Origin: Varroa destructor
Taxonomy: Eukaryota; Arthropoda; Arachnida; Mesostigmata; Varroidae
Assembly: GCF_002443255.2 (NCBI RefSeq)
Contig: NW_019211455.1
Location: 47,365,489-47,429,488, forward strand
DNA length: 64,000 bases
Direction of reading: 5' to 3'
In this document: in pieces, positions 44,901-54,699 of the stretch
Numbering within the stretch: the first letter of the stretch is position 1
Layout of the letters: each line of letters opens with the position of its first letter
Made by a program: the position numbers and the translations under genes
Notes under the pieces: generated by a model
Told to the model about the DNA's origin: nothing
What the model saw: only the letters and a program-made list of their open reading frames with translations
Database searches by the model: none

Positions 44901-47280
44901 TATGTCAAACGTTTTCAAATACATTTTTGAGGAAACATTTGATCTCTTCCTGGATTGAGCCGAAGATACGACTGCTCTATCAAGTCGGACGGCACGCCTG
45001 GTTAAGTTCCGTGATCATTTAAACGTTACTTCGGAAATTTTACGATATTTGGTGTTACTACCACCAAAACCGTGTCTTTCGCGAATCTTTTTTTGTTTGT
45101 TAGAGCTATAGTTACAGTGCACTTTGCCTTGTCAGACAGCAAGCCGTCTTACGACTGATTTGGTGAATTTCGCCATGTTACCCTAAAAGACTTTTCGGTT
45201 ACATTTAACGCCCCTTTCAGTAAGTCCTCTTGCGTTTTTCCGAGTCGGGACCTCTGAAAAGGACCGGAGCAAACCTCTTCTGACTCTAAAAGCTGCTGCC
45301 GATCAGGATAGCTAGAACATTAATAAGGTACACGAAAGGTCGGATGTCTTCTTAATCAGAGTGCTACAGGCTCCGCAAAGCGAAGTTGGCCGCTTGCCGT
45401 TGAAAATGTCCATTATCATTAATATAAGTGAACAAAAACTATTTCGACTAAAAATACGCCCCATTTAGGTAAACGATTTTGGCTGCGACATTTATATTTC
45501 GAAGTATTGAGCTTGTCACCGCTTTTAAAGTGTTCGCTTTGGGTTCTTCGAAGGCAGATAAACAAATGGCTAAAAGGTAGAGTATGCCCCATGATATTTC
45601 AGTGGTAATAGGTTTGTCCATTAAACGTGGAGACATGTGAGCTGCAGATTGTAGCCAGACACGCTTCGATGCTGGAATCCACTGAAACAGTCGTCGACGC
45701 CAGTACCGAACGTATTTGGAATCCTTTATTTGTTTAAACAAGTAACGTATCATAAAAGTGTACCTTTGGAAAGAATTCCCGATCTAGCTCCAAAAGACAC
45801 AGAGGACACTCGAGGGTCGGGGCATCTTGCGATAGTTGATGTTGCAATTGTTGCTGCTGCCGATGGCTTCCTTGATCAGTGGTGCGTTCTCTAACGCCTC
45901 CCTTTCCAATCACCGCCCCTCCTCCATGAGCATTTTGAACTACACCCGTTAAAGCTGGATCCGGACCTTGGCCACTCGTTCCGCTTTCAGCATTCCACGA
46001 ATGCTGTCGGACCGCCTCGGGACTCGCATCTTGCCTATAATAAAGAGAATTGTTATAGATGCAAGTAAGACGGCTCAGGTTTGCAACCGGGCGTAAACAT
46101 ACTAACGGATGCAAGAATCGAAACCTTTATTTACATACATGATATTAGAACAAAGACAATTGCTTTATTGGGTTTATATGTAGCTGTACGATCTAATGGG
46201 ATAACGTGGTTGCCGATTGAGAATGAACCAGGTATTTTCCATCAGTCGTTTTCTACGTTAACAAATAAATGTTTGTTTCTAAACAGATATTTGATTTACT
46301 TGTAAATTGAAAAAAACAAGTTGGATTGGAAAAACATTCATTTATTCAAAGATTTAGGTTTTTCTATTTCGTTGAATGTGCCATATCGAGTAACTGTTGG
46401 CCTCATACTTCGCTACTATCATAGATAATCTACCACGAAAACGTCAACTAGGAGCGTCAGGGCCACATCACCGATGAGACCGATAGTCGAGACACAAATG
46501 TGTGTGGGTCACATGTGTGCGACGAGTATTTAGAATCCAGAGTCTATTGGCACACAGATAAGCTGCTATTTGACTTTCAGTATTCATCTCCATTATCTAT
46601 TCCTAGTATCATTTACGGTAGCGGAGCGATATTTCTATTCGGGAAATAACGCACTTGGCATAAAGTGGATTATAGCTTACAGTGAGTGATAATTGAGCTA
46701 ATACCGAGTACATTTTTTATGCGGAGAGCAGAAAGTGATGAATTTATGCTGCAGAGATGTCTTTCGCAGTCGATGAAGGGCACTTCAAATGTAGTGTTTT
46801 CGAATTTGAGAGATTCAAAAGATGCGCGCGTCACGTTCAAAGGAAGAGATGAATCTGCGATATCACGGCTTGTCCCTTGTATCATCAAGCGGTATAAAAA
46901 ATATACATATATATACATATTTTATGTACGTTCTGCCTTCGGCGAGAAGCGTACATCTGAGAAAGACGCGTTACGCTGGAAAATTCGCGACTCGATTGAC
47001 AAAACAATGGCAACAAGAAAAGAGGATGCTCTTCAACTACACATCAACGTTAATGTCGACCATTAACAAACGAAGCACTAGAGATGGAGAGCAATAGAGA
47101 AAAATTACCTTGGCTTCTGAACGGCCTGGTGAGCAACCAATTGCAATGCCCCTGTACTGGTCGGCCGCAGTGGTTTTAATAAGCAAAAGAAACGCTTGTA
47201 TACATCCGGTGCCTGGATACCGTTAGGGATTACACGAGACGTGTCGAGGTTCGAACCTAAATGACCAGGTGTCCCTAAGA
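35902..47280 (-). CDS. RNF19: RNF19-type RBR E3 ubiquitin ligase with two membrane segments (5' end incomplete)
   Basis: Eight exons on the minus strand join with fully consistent phases (618 codons plus stop): 47280-47109, 46034-45764, 43881-43598, 38884-38662, 38119-37870, 37410-37210, 36709-36479 and 36128-35902. RING1: [17 protein letters not shown] then [20 protein letters not shown] and [29 protein letters not shown] through [23 protein letters not shown]2: NCPSCG...[20 protein letters not shown]; by family rule the Cys of DGSC is the catalytic thioester residue. Next come the RNF19 hallmark [20 protein letters not shown] and two hydrophobic segments ([40 protein letters not shown]), which anchor it in the ER membrane. 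The C-terminus ([18 protein letters not shown]) stops early compared with vertebrate RNF19A/B. A start exon probably lies at 50.3-50.8 kb. The 47-kb exon is assigned by phase and reading frame only. Confidence 0.93.
39063..39180. repeat. AT-rich tandem and inverted minisatellite in RNF19 intron
   Basis: Repeated units of the type CCATATTATATATATA, and GAACTATATATATATA with inverted partners, alternate over about 120 bases. The block can fold into long AT hairpins. Similar short (AT)n runs recur at 39590 and 39800. Confidence 0.8.
40227..40260. repeat. Perfect 12-bp inverted repeat
   Basis: CAAAAACGCTAA (40227-40238) and TTAGCGTTTTTG (40249-40260) are perfect complements around a 10-base loop. 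It lies about 700 bases upstream of the mariner relic in the same RNF19 intron. Confidence 0.8.
40940..41560 (+). pseudogene. Decayed, internally deleted mariner transposase (mellifera-like)
   Basis: A frameshifted reading shows mariner landmarks in order. FDVRT then [10 protein letters not shown] (40978-41007) matches the F-D-x(4,5)-E/P-RSGRP motif of the helix-turn-helix region. [17 protein letters not shown] (41128-41178) matches the strongly conserved KKLDVWVPHELTQKN linker. A following DRFSI...FLKRVIT resembles DRISICEAL...FLKRMVTGDE. Near 41500-41545 [14 protein letters not shown] resembles the C-terminal GI-x-KL-x-EKWQ. Most of the catalytic D,D34D core is deleted and several frames are shifted, so it is inactive. 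It sits antisense in the largest RNF19 intron. Terminal repeats were not identified. Confidence 0.8.
42383..42540 (+). repeat. tRNA-Ala-like SINE
   Basis: The segment GGCGTTTGCTTAGCATACGA followed by GGTTCAATCGG (B box, 42432-42442) resembles tRNA-Ala(AGC), including an AGC anticodon-like position. An A-box-like GGTAGCTAACCGCTAG precedes it. About 50 bases further on comes TGTTTCGAGTTTTACGTCCG (from 42490), a block also found near 51981. A tRNA head plus a shared body is the layout of a SINE. No poly(A) tail or target duplication was identified. Confidence 0.5.
43188..43406 (+). CDS. Short ORF with signal-peptide-like N-terminus inside RNF19 intron, doubtful
   Basis: A 72-codon frame begins [20 protein letters not shown], a textbook-looking secretory signal, followed by 52 residues with three cysteines. 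It lies opposite to RNF19 within its intron. The length is well within chance expectation and no splice sites, promoter or homologue support it. Confidence 0.12.
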   Translation: MKTVLTFLSLLLLYVTSGFELLDEQLQSVRANQRGILCSILASLELDILLRKVSTSVHCLLIGACWGNVSTA

Positions 47281-50200
47281 CTAGCAGGCAGACACGTCAT
47301 CTGTTGTGCTGTTCTGAACGCAGGGTTAGACGGGCCAGGTCTCCGTTAGAATCACTGCTGTAAGGCAGCCGCCCATCCGACGGAATACCTAGCGGCGATA
47401 GCGAAGGTAAAACTCGAAACGTAGAGGCCTCTGCTAGGAACATTAGGGACTGCCGATATATGGCCAACTATACGAAGCAGCTCCCCATACGAGACATTCT
47501 CTTTTGGACTTAGATGTACTATTAGTAAGTATATTCTAGTGTTTTTATTGCACATTTTATTGCGTTATTGTTATTATTTATATGAAATAATAATCTAATA
47601 ACGATAATATTAGTTGGTTCAAACATTTTTAGGTAATCCATTTAAACGATTTAGCCTGAACCGTTTGCGATACAATTTATCGACATGACTCTTTGTCAAG
47701 TGATTCTACCACGCGGTCATCGAATCACATCGAAATTACAGAGCAGATGAGCAACGAAGGCGAGTTATCGCTTGAGCGATTACCTTACTCAATAACGTCG
47801 CGAAATGGCAAAAATAAAAATGTTTTTGATGATACCTACACCTGTCACCGCGGCAAATACGTGAACGGACGCATGGGAAGGTGTCGTGGTATAGATAGTC
47901 AAAAGGTTGCCAAATGCCCATAACTTACTTTTGTACACAATAGACGGGATACGATCCTTGGTGGAGTCATTAGTATTAAACTTCACGAAATTCTTCGATG
48001 GTCACATGTTTGTGAATGGGTACGAAAATAAACTCACTTTATATTTTTTTTATTGGCACAAAAAATCATTGGAGATGCACGGAATGTCTGCAACATTGAG
48101 AGCTAGTATGATTCCATATATATCAATTAATTCCAGACAGTGGAAGAAAAATAACTTGCACGATAAGTAACTTTCAAATTTCATTAACAATGTAAAGTCT
48201 AGCCTAACTGAAGCATGCAGCACAATACGAAAGTCTTATGTTGCTTCGGGCTAATTGAATGTAACTAACTACAATATGGCGTCACAAAACCCAGAGCAGA
48301 TGCCTGCCCGCTCATTTAACAGTTGACCCACTTCTATGGAAATTAACGATGCGACCTCACATCAACATACCGCTATATTTTTATCGTACATTTGGCACGG
48401 AGCTTGAGATAGCCATGATCTTTATTTCTGGTAAATTAAGTAGAAGTAAAATAAAACAATGTGAAAAATGACAGGATCTGTCATTAATGAGAGGGACAGA
48501 TACGATTGCACCACTAGAAACTTAGCAAATATTTAATGCGAAATAACTAATAATAATAAATAGCTGCGAACTAGCTGTAATAAAAAGTAATGTCTTACAA
48601 TTTCCAAACGTAAAGCACCTAAGACATGGTTCGACTCATTTATGAACGAGCCCCTGCTAAAAATGAGATAGACGTGTATTTATGGCGATGTATGGAACCT
48701 ACGTCTACTGCTTTGACAGGTTCAGAGAAGACTAGTGAATTCCTCTTAACTTGAAAGCGAAGTCTTTAAGCATTTTACATCTTGTTGCTATAAGGCACAG
48801 AGCGTGAGATCGTAGACGCCTGCATAAGGTTCGCTGACCGTATCGATCCTTATCAATTCGAATGTGACATTAAGGTAAAGCATTTTTTCAGTATTTGCTT
48901 TTTTCTCGAAAGTTAGTATTGCTGAAGATCACAGCCACTGCTCCGTTGGCTCAAATAGCTCAGTGGGCTAAAGTTTCAATGATCCTCTTACAAGCCTAGC
49001 ACCTACGTCCGAACTCCTATTTCCTTATGAATCTGTGTCACACAATTAGGAAGAAAAAAAGATAGTTTACGGTGAACGAGCTGCAAAGGAGGCACCGGCG
49101 AACACGCCGCAACGTGTCGTCACGCAACCGACTGTTGCGCTTGTGTAACTTACTTGATCGTCGATCCTAAATAGATTTTTAATAAGGTTTCTTTCTACCC
49201 TCAAAAAAAAAGTTCCGCAAGATACATCCATGGTCATGCTTCAATTTGGGCTTGATCGCCAACCACATGCTCTGACCGGCCTCAAGGTATTTGATGTCGG
49301 AAACAATAAACAATGCCATTCACTATTATAGTTACCGTTATGTGCAAGACGTAATGTCAAATCCCATAGGTATTTTCTCAGTACAGAGATAGATCTCAAA
49401 GGTGATTCCACTTCAGAATATCAATCCGGTATCGAATTAGTAGGCCTGAACTTTTACTGAAACCATTTAAATTAACCTTAAACAGGTTAAGAACCTCCCT
49501 TCTAAGCAAATCTTCATAGAACAGAGTTTTATATCTAGATTCATACATCAATCATGCTGTCATGCTGTTTTTTTTTATTCGTAGTAAGCACAGCGGGTTT
49601 CTTGAGACAATATAAATAACAAAATTTCAAAAACAGCTCCAAGCTTAAGAAAAAGCTTTTAGAGAAAATACGGAATAACCTAAGAATTGCGCCGTCCTGA
49701 TCGTAAATCCATCGTCACATCAAGTTTGTAAAAACTATAATATCAGACTACCCTATGGTCTGAACTCTAAAGCTTGATATTTACCAGTAAGTTATTCCGA
49801 AAACCTAACTTTATAAACAATTTTTTAAACCATTAGTACGGTTTCCGTGAGGCGTTTCAGCTGTTAGGCAAGATACCTGGTATGATTTACTAGGCAGTTT
49901 GTACGTACCAACAAATGTGAACTGAAGAGTACACAGAATTATAGGATGCATAGCTAGCTTCTTTTTGTCTGTTGATGTACGTAGAGGTTACACAAGCCAG
50001 ATTACTTCTAGCGTTTCGGCGCCTAATTGTTAAAGGACTAATATCGGCTACACCATTGCCGGACATCTCTAGTTATTAGGATCAACAAGTCTCTAACTTA
50101 AACAATCTATACCTCCTAAAAATAGTAATCCCCACACATTTATATCTATATTCATTAGCTGAAAGTATTTAGAAATCTGAACACCTTTGGGTAATTCTTA

Positions 50201-50329
50201 CTCCAAGAATAATTTCGAATGATAATATTTACAATCTCAATTTTAACGCTGAACCTTGAAATACCATATTTTCGTATTACGTATTTTGTTCCTATACGTA
50301 ATAACCTGTAACACAAGTTAATCAGTTAC
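47281..50329. other. Probable RNF19 intron, no exon resolved
   Basis: If the block at 50.33-50.82 kb is the RNF19 start, this is intron. The phase of the 47280 exon (needs one preceding codon base) does not match the 50330 donor in the ATG frame (leaves two), so a small exon may be hidden here. I could not identify it. A tRNA-like element lies at 48.95 kb. Confidence 0.35.
48945..49025 (+). repeat. tRNA-like sequence (A and B boxes), probable SINE or tRNA pseudogene
   Basis: TAGCTCAGTGGGCTAAAG (from 48956) is an excellent tRNA D-arm/A box. ACGTCCGAACTCC (49005-49017) is a B-box-like T-arm at the right distance. The acceptor and T stems do not pair, so it is not a functional tRNA as read. Confidence 0.5.
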
Positions 50330-50820
50330 CTTTCGACAAATCTGGCTGCGAACTGTGTAAAGGTCGCCGGCGGAGTTGAACCAAATAGACTTCTTAAGGA
50401 AAATCGGCTTTTCCGGGTACTCGATGGCCCCGTCATCGCAACTAGCAAAGGCGAGCCCACCGTTTTGGCTCGCGGTCCTGGCTAATAGCCGTCACAACAC
50501 AGGACCTTTCCTTTGTCACTGACGTCTCTGGCAAACAAACCCCGCGATGGGATGCAGATCATAGGACTCTTCGACCCCAGTGACCGATTGGGTTCACCTA
50601 TGCATATCCTCGATACCTCTACGCCACCTCCTGAAAAAAGTTACAGACAAGTGAAACATTTGTAAGGTTAGCAATATGACAGGCAGTATGCGAGATCCGC
50701 TCGAAAAATCAACTTGAAAAACTGATCTAATTGAATTACCAGTTCCCATTAGCCTTGGGCGGCAACCTTGCGACCGTGGAGAGTTGACATTTGATGGCCA
50801 GAGGCTAGAGCATCGGAACA
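50330..50820 (-). CDS. Candidate 5' exons of the RNF19-like gene
   Basis: GC-rich, exon-like block. An upstream exon ending at 50740 (donor AACTG|GTAATTC) and one starting at 50630 (acceptor GTAACTTTTTTCAG) flank a short intron of about 109 bases. The second ends at 50330 (CGAAAG|GTAACT). Within it, ATG at 50436 opens MTGPSSTRKSRFSLRSLFGS, similar in character to the basic Ser/Arg segment (RRISIGSLFRRK type) near the vertebrate RNF19 N-terminus; upstream of this ATG the frame has a stop, consistent with 5' UTR. Against this, the donor leaves phase 2, whereas the exon at 47280 wants phase 1. A second frame, NGGLAFASCDDGAIEYPEKP..., is also open with GC-rich third positions. Exonic nature is likely; frame and gene assignment are not settled. 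Confidence 0.4.
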
Positions 50821-50829
50821 TAAAACTGT

Positions 50830-53800
50830 ATCGTTTATATCATACGGTTTAAATGAATAGATGCAACGAGGGTAAGAGTCGCAACTAAACAATGTAAATG
50901 TATATTGGATCACTAACAAATTGTTAAAATGAGAAAGATTAAGTATTATATAAGTAAGTAGCTAGCCAATTTGATACAGTCAACACAAACGGGAAACATA
51001 GCTAGAGGTTACGAGGTAGAAGCTTGATTCGTTTATTAGATTGGTTATTAAAGTTTACTGCTCGAGTTCAAAGACTCGGGAGAATGCGGTCTTCGTTTCG
51101 TAGCAATTTTGTCAAAGTTTACATCCTGATATTTTTGTATTAAACGCAATAAAAATATTAATATTTTTCGAAATCAAACAGACAAACCTAGTCAGTCATT
51201 TTTTACTGTACATATTAACAGGTCAAGTCTATTGGAAAGTGCTCCGCTTAGGTGTGTAGCGACTAGATAAGGTGTTTTACAATGCTTGGCTTAGCCCATG
51301 TTGGAGTTCGCCTATCGCTAAGCAAGTAAACAACATAGATAATTTGACTTTTGCACGTTATAATAGTGAATAATTATAGGAAACACTCGCTACTCTAATA
51401 ATATAGAGTATTTCAAATATTAATATTAGGAAAATGAAAATGCTCACGCAGTGATCAGTCACGATCCGTCACATCGACACCATATAATAATAATGCCTCA
51501 TGACAACCTCACTGCTCCATACTGCACGCGTCTGATCGAAGGTAGCAATAGCAACTTTTAATTAGAAAAATCGCTCATGATAACATCTGTGATGACGTAT
51601 ATACACTGCCATACAATACGGAATTGATCGAAGCGACTACTGACCTGTGGCTTAGTTCACCGTACGTCTTCAGTGAATAAGAGTTCAACGACGAACAGCA
51701 AGAAGAGCAAGAAGCTGTATTTAAAGATCAGACCCAGAATTTGAAAGCTCGAAAAACGCCCATATATATGTGCGTCTGAGGAACCAAATGCACTGAGGTT
51801 AAGTCAACAGCGCCAGAATTTACTTGATTATTTGGGTTTGCTGGCTAGAAGGAAAATACTCAGGCTGGTTGAATGCGCTAAGGCCTCGACCCGTCTATCA
51901 TGTCATCCTTACTGTATTGCATAGTGATATTGTAGTGTTGCACCGACAAAAGAAAGCTGAGGGCTTTGGTGAGGCTTAAATGTTTCGAGTCTAACGTCCG
52001 CCACTGTCGTCAAGCGTTGCTTCAGATTACAGTGAAGCCTTATAGGAGACGGCGAACCATCTGATAGGATTCGCTCTGCTTTGGCTGATTGGACAGCGCA
52101 TCTGAGGACTGTGGAACGAGCGAAAGAAGATTTAGCTCGAGGTACATAGTCAAAGAGAGGTGAGCATCGGTAGAGCCGGAGGTGTGACGTCGATCGGAAA
52201 GAGTTCGAAGGGCAATCAAACAGATGCAGTCTACCGCTGCGTTACGACGACAACGAATACTAAAGTGTTGAGCCTTTCCGTGTCTGTCGACAGAGCGGCA
52301 AATGAAGTTGAGAAAAAGCTGTTCTTGGCAAAATAGAAGCGGATGAACGTGGGCGTTGGGTGGTTTTGCACTTGACCCAAAGATGCTGTGAATAGAGACT
52401 CGAAAATTGGATTTTACAGGACTCACTTCCTGTGGAAAGCCTCGACTTACTGATCAACTAATCATGGAGAATATTTTCAGCGACTGAAGTTGTTGAAACG
52501 CATCTACCGATTATTGCTATTCAGTTTTAGATGATTGAAAGGAATGAAAATTACACTTGCTTTTGGTTATACACAGTGAAAATAGTGTGCGTACGCTTAA
52601 ACTTAAACATTCAGGTTGCAAGAGATGCAGAGACATTTTTAACATAGCCAGACAATTGCTTCCATCTAAACAAATAATTCCTTTTGTCTTATAGAACACC
52701 CCCACAGCAGTACTTGAATCTATCTACTGGATACATTGTAATTCGGCCCTGCTCGATTTGTGTACGAATCTATATCTCTCTAACGCTCTCCAAATGTCCG
52801 AGGTTTGTGAAAATTCGCAGCATATACGCACAACTCATACAAAAATATGACTAGCTCCGTTAAATCCGTTATCCATCAGCCATTTATGATTTTGTCGCAG
52901 TTCAGCAGACCTTCCGATTAGGCACAATTCTCTATGCGATCGATTATTGTGGCTAGCACGCGTAAGCGATGCCAAATAAAGGAGATCTAAAAAAAAGCGG
53001 TATAATTCGTCCAAATCTCACTTGATGATTTTACGACGATCGCATAGATATAATATCGTTCTATCGCAGCTTTCGGCTCTGACAAGTCGCGATGCCAACC
53101 GGCTCAGTGAAGTGAATCAGTCTTCAGATTGTCATCACCTCCGCATGTCCCTGCCTGGCCCCTAACCTGTGCACTGGCATCCCTAGGCGTCCACTTTCTG
53201 CCGATGCCAACAGAGACACTCACTGAATACTCATGAACGAAGAAAAATCTGCACCCTAAACACCATATAGGAATCGTGCCTTCGCGCCAGCCTTGTAATA
53301 CTTCCGCCCTCCTATGAAATAGAGCTCAGCGTCGAACCGCGTTATATCGTAGACTCCGTTTTGAAGTGCCAGGTCAGCCGACATAGTCATACAGTTGTCG
53401 AATACGACGCTAAACCCTGCGCCCGATTAAAGTAGCTTGAAGGCAACAGATGCTGAAGGGTTAATATCAACTAACAAAGGTTACCCCTAAAGGAAATGAA
53501 CGGAACAATATTACGTCTAACAAATATAGGTTTGATGTGTTTATTTATAATTTGTATGTCTGCCTGTGTCCGTTAGAGGTACAAAACGAGAAAAATCTGC
53601 AGTAGCCGAGCAACGAGGCGACAGTTCGCAAATACATGTCACTAGGGTTGAGTTAAGGACAATAATTTTACCGGAGATAATAGTAGAGGTGGTTGTGGTA
53701 ATAAACGGTAAAATTGACGGCGATATGACCAATTAAAAACAACAATTTCCCCGCCTTAGCTAAGCACAATTTTTAGACAATTGTTTCGTTACGCCTCAAA

Positions 53801-54166
53801 AACCGTTGCTACACCTTACACATTATGAATAGAATTTTTTTGATACGATTGTTATTATGAAGCTATAAATTTAATAATTTCTGATAACGAACCCAATAGT
53901 CGCACAGGTTCAGAATATCTGAAGTAGGCTTACGTTCTGAGGAAAATTCATACGACGAACTGGCGGTCAAATGGGATAAAACTCGATTTAATCAGAGAAG
54001 GCTGCAATGCATCGAGGCTAAGAATAGCTAGGTCGTGTCAGGGTGAAGAGATGTAGCATTCCGTAAAAGAAACCGTTATAGCGAAATGCTTCGAATACAC
54101 AAGGAAAGAAATCTTATACAAAAACAATCTGTCGTCCTTTTTTCAAGCCTTTCGAGAAAGCAGCTT
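50830..54166. other. Non-coding, contains a dispersed repeat
   Basis: Mostly AT-rich. A GC-richer patch at 52040-52460 is open in more than one minus-strand frame (128 and 65 codons) and could be a retrotransposon tail or a lost exon, but no motif is firm. Another GC-richer patch at 53080-53420 has no open frame. Confidence 0.35.
51981..52025 (+). repeat. Second copy of dispersed repeat core
   Basis: TGTTTCGAGTCTAACGTCCG followed by CCACTGTCGTCAAGCGTTGC aligns with 42490-42537 (TGTTTCGAGTTTTACGTCCG...) at roughly three quarters identity over about 48 bases. The two lie 9.5 kb apart in the same orientation. Confidence 0.65.
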
Positions 54167-54673
54167 CTATCGATCGAAATTGTACACGACACATTGGATT
54201 TCCGAGTCGGTATACAAGCTAACACAGGCCACACACACACACACTCCAACAAGACCACCCAGCTCGAATAGGTCTATTGTTGAAAAGACGTCAACCTTAG
54301 CGGCATTTGCGTGAGTTAACTGCGGCAAACTCTGCCCTATTTCACTGTAGTAGTGAATGATGTTTCCATAGGTATTTCTAGAACAGTGGACACGATGCAG
54401 GTCTACTTTCTCATCGTGATCGAAAAGATATACAACCTGATTTTGAGGTAATGGCGAACCACGACTGCGGCGAAAGACGGTGTGCGGTGAAGAAGAGCCC
54501 AAGAAAGTCTTGTAAATCTGTCGACGAAGTCCAAACGACTTCTTCCAATGCCTTGATGTTTTAAGGGTGGAGCAGATGGGCCTTTTCTGCTTATTGCGTA
54601 TCACGGTAATACGGATTAGAAAATAGTAGCAGAAAAAGGTTGAGAACAAGCTAAAGGCGAAGGAAACACGGGA
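54167..54673 (-). CDS. ORF of 168 codons with N-terminal hydrophobic segment, status uncertain
   Basis: Longest frame in the right half. From ATG 54673 it begins MSRVSFAFSLFSTFFCYYFL, a possible signal anchor, followed by a basic region (KKSFGLRRQIYKTFLG) and a hydrophilic part containing VVYLFDHDEKVDLHRVHCSR. It ends near a GT-repeat that could hide a donor. I recognise no family. By base composition alone a frame this long is expected only rarely in a window of this size, so it is worth more than the other small ORFs, but the start context is poor and no neighbouring exon was found. Confidence 0.25.
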   Translation of the reverse strand, partial: SRVSFAFSLFSTFFCYYFLIRITVIRNKQKRPICSTLKTSRHWKKSFGLRRQIYKTFLGSSSPHTVFRRSRGSPLPQNQVVYLFDHDEKVDLHRVHCSRNTYGNIIHYYSEIGQSLPQLTHANAAKVDVFSTIDLFELGGLVGVCVCVACVSLYTDSEIQCVVYNFDR

Positions 54674-54699
54674 CATCCAGTGATCGGGCCACACTGACT

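Noticed and set aside
46686..47097. Plus-strand ORFs of 126 and 91 codons in different frames
   Set aside because: They overlap each other, include a TATATA run, and lie next to the minus-strand RNF19 exon at 47109-47280; no supporting signals.
47218..47265. GGTTCGAACC palindrome resembling a tRNA B box
   Set aside because: It falls inside the RNF19-type exon reading frame and has no pairing T or acceptor stems, so it is not an RNA gene.
52040..52460. Possible C-terminal tail of a non-LTR retrotransposon on the minus strand
   Set aside because: Fragments such as SSASILPRTAF loosely recall the usual SFLPRT-x-x-LWNSLP tail, but they are in competing frames and too weak to call.
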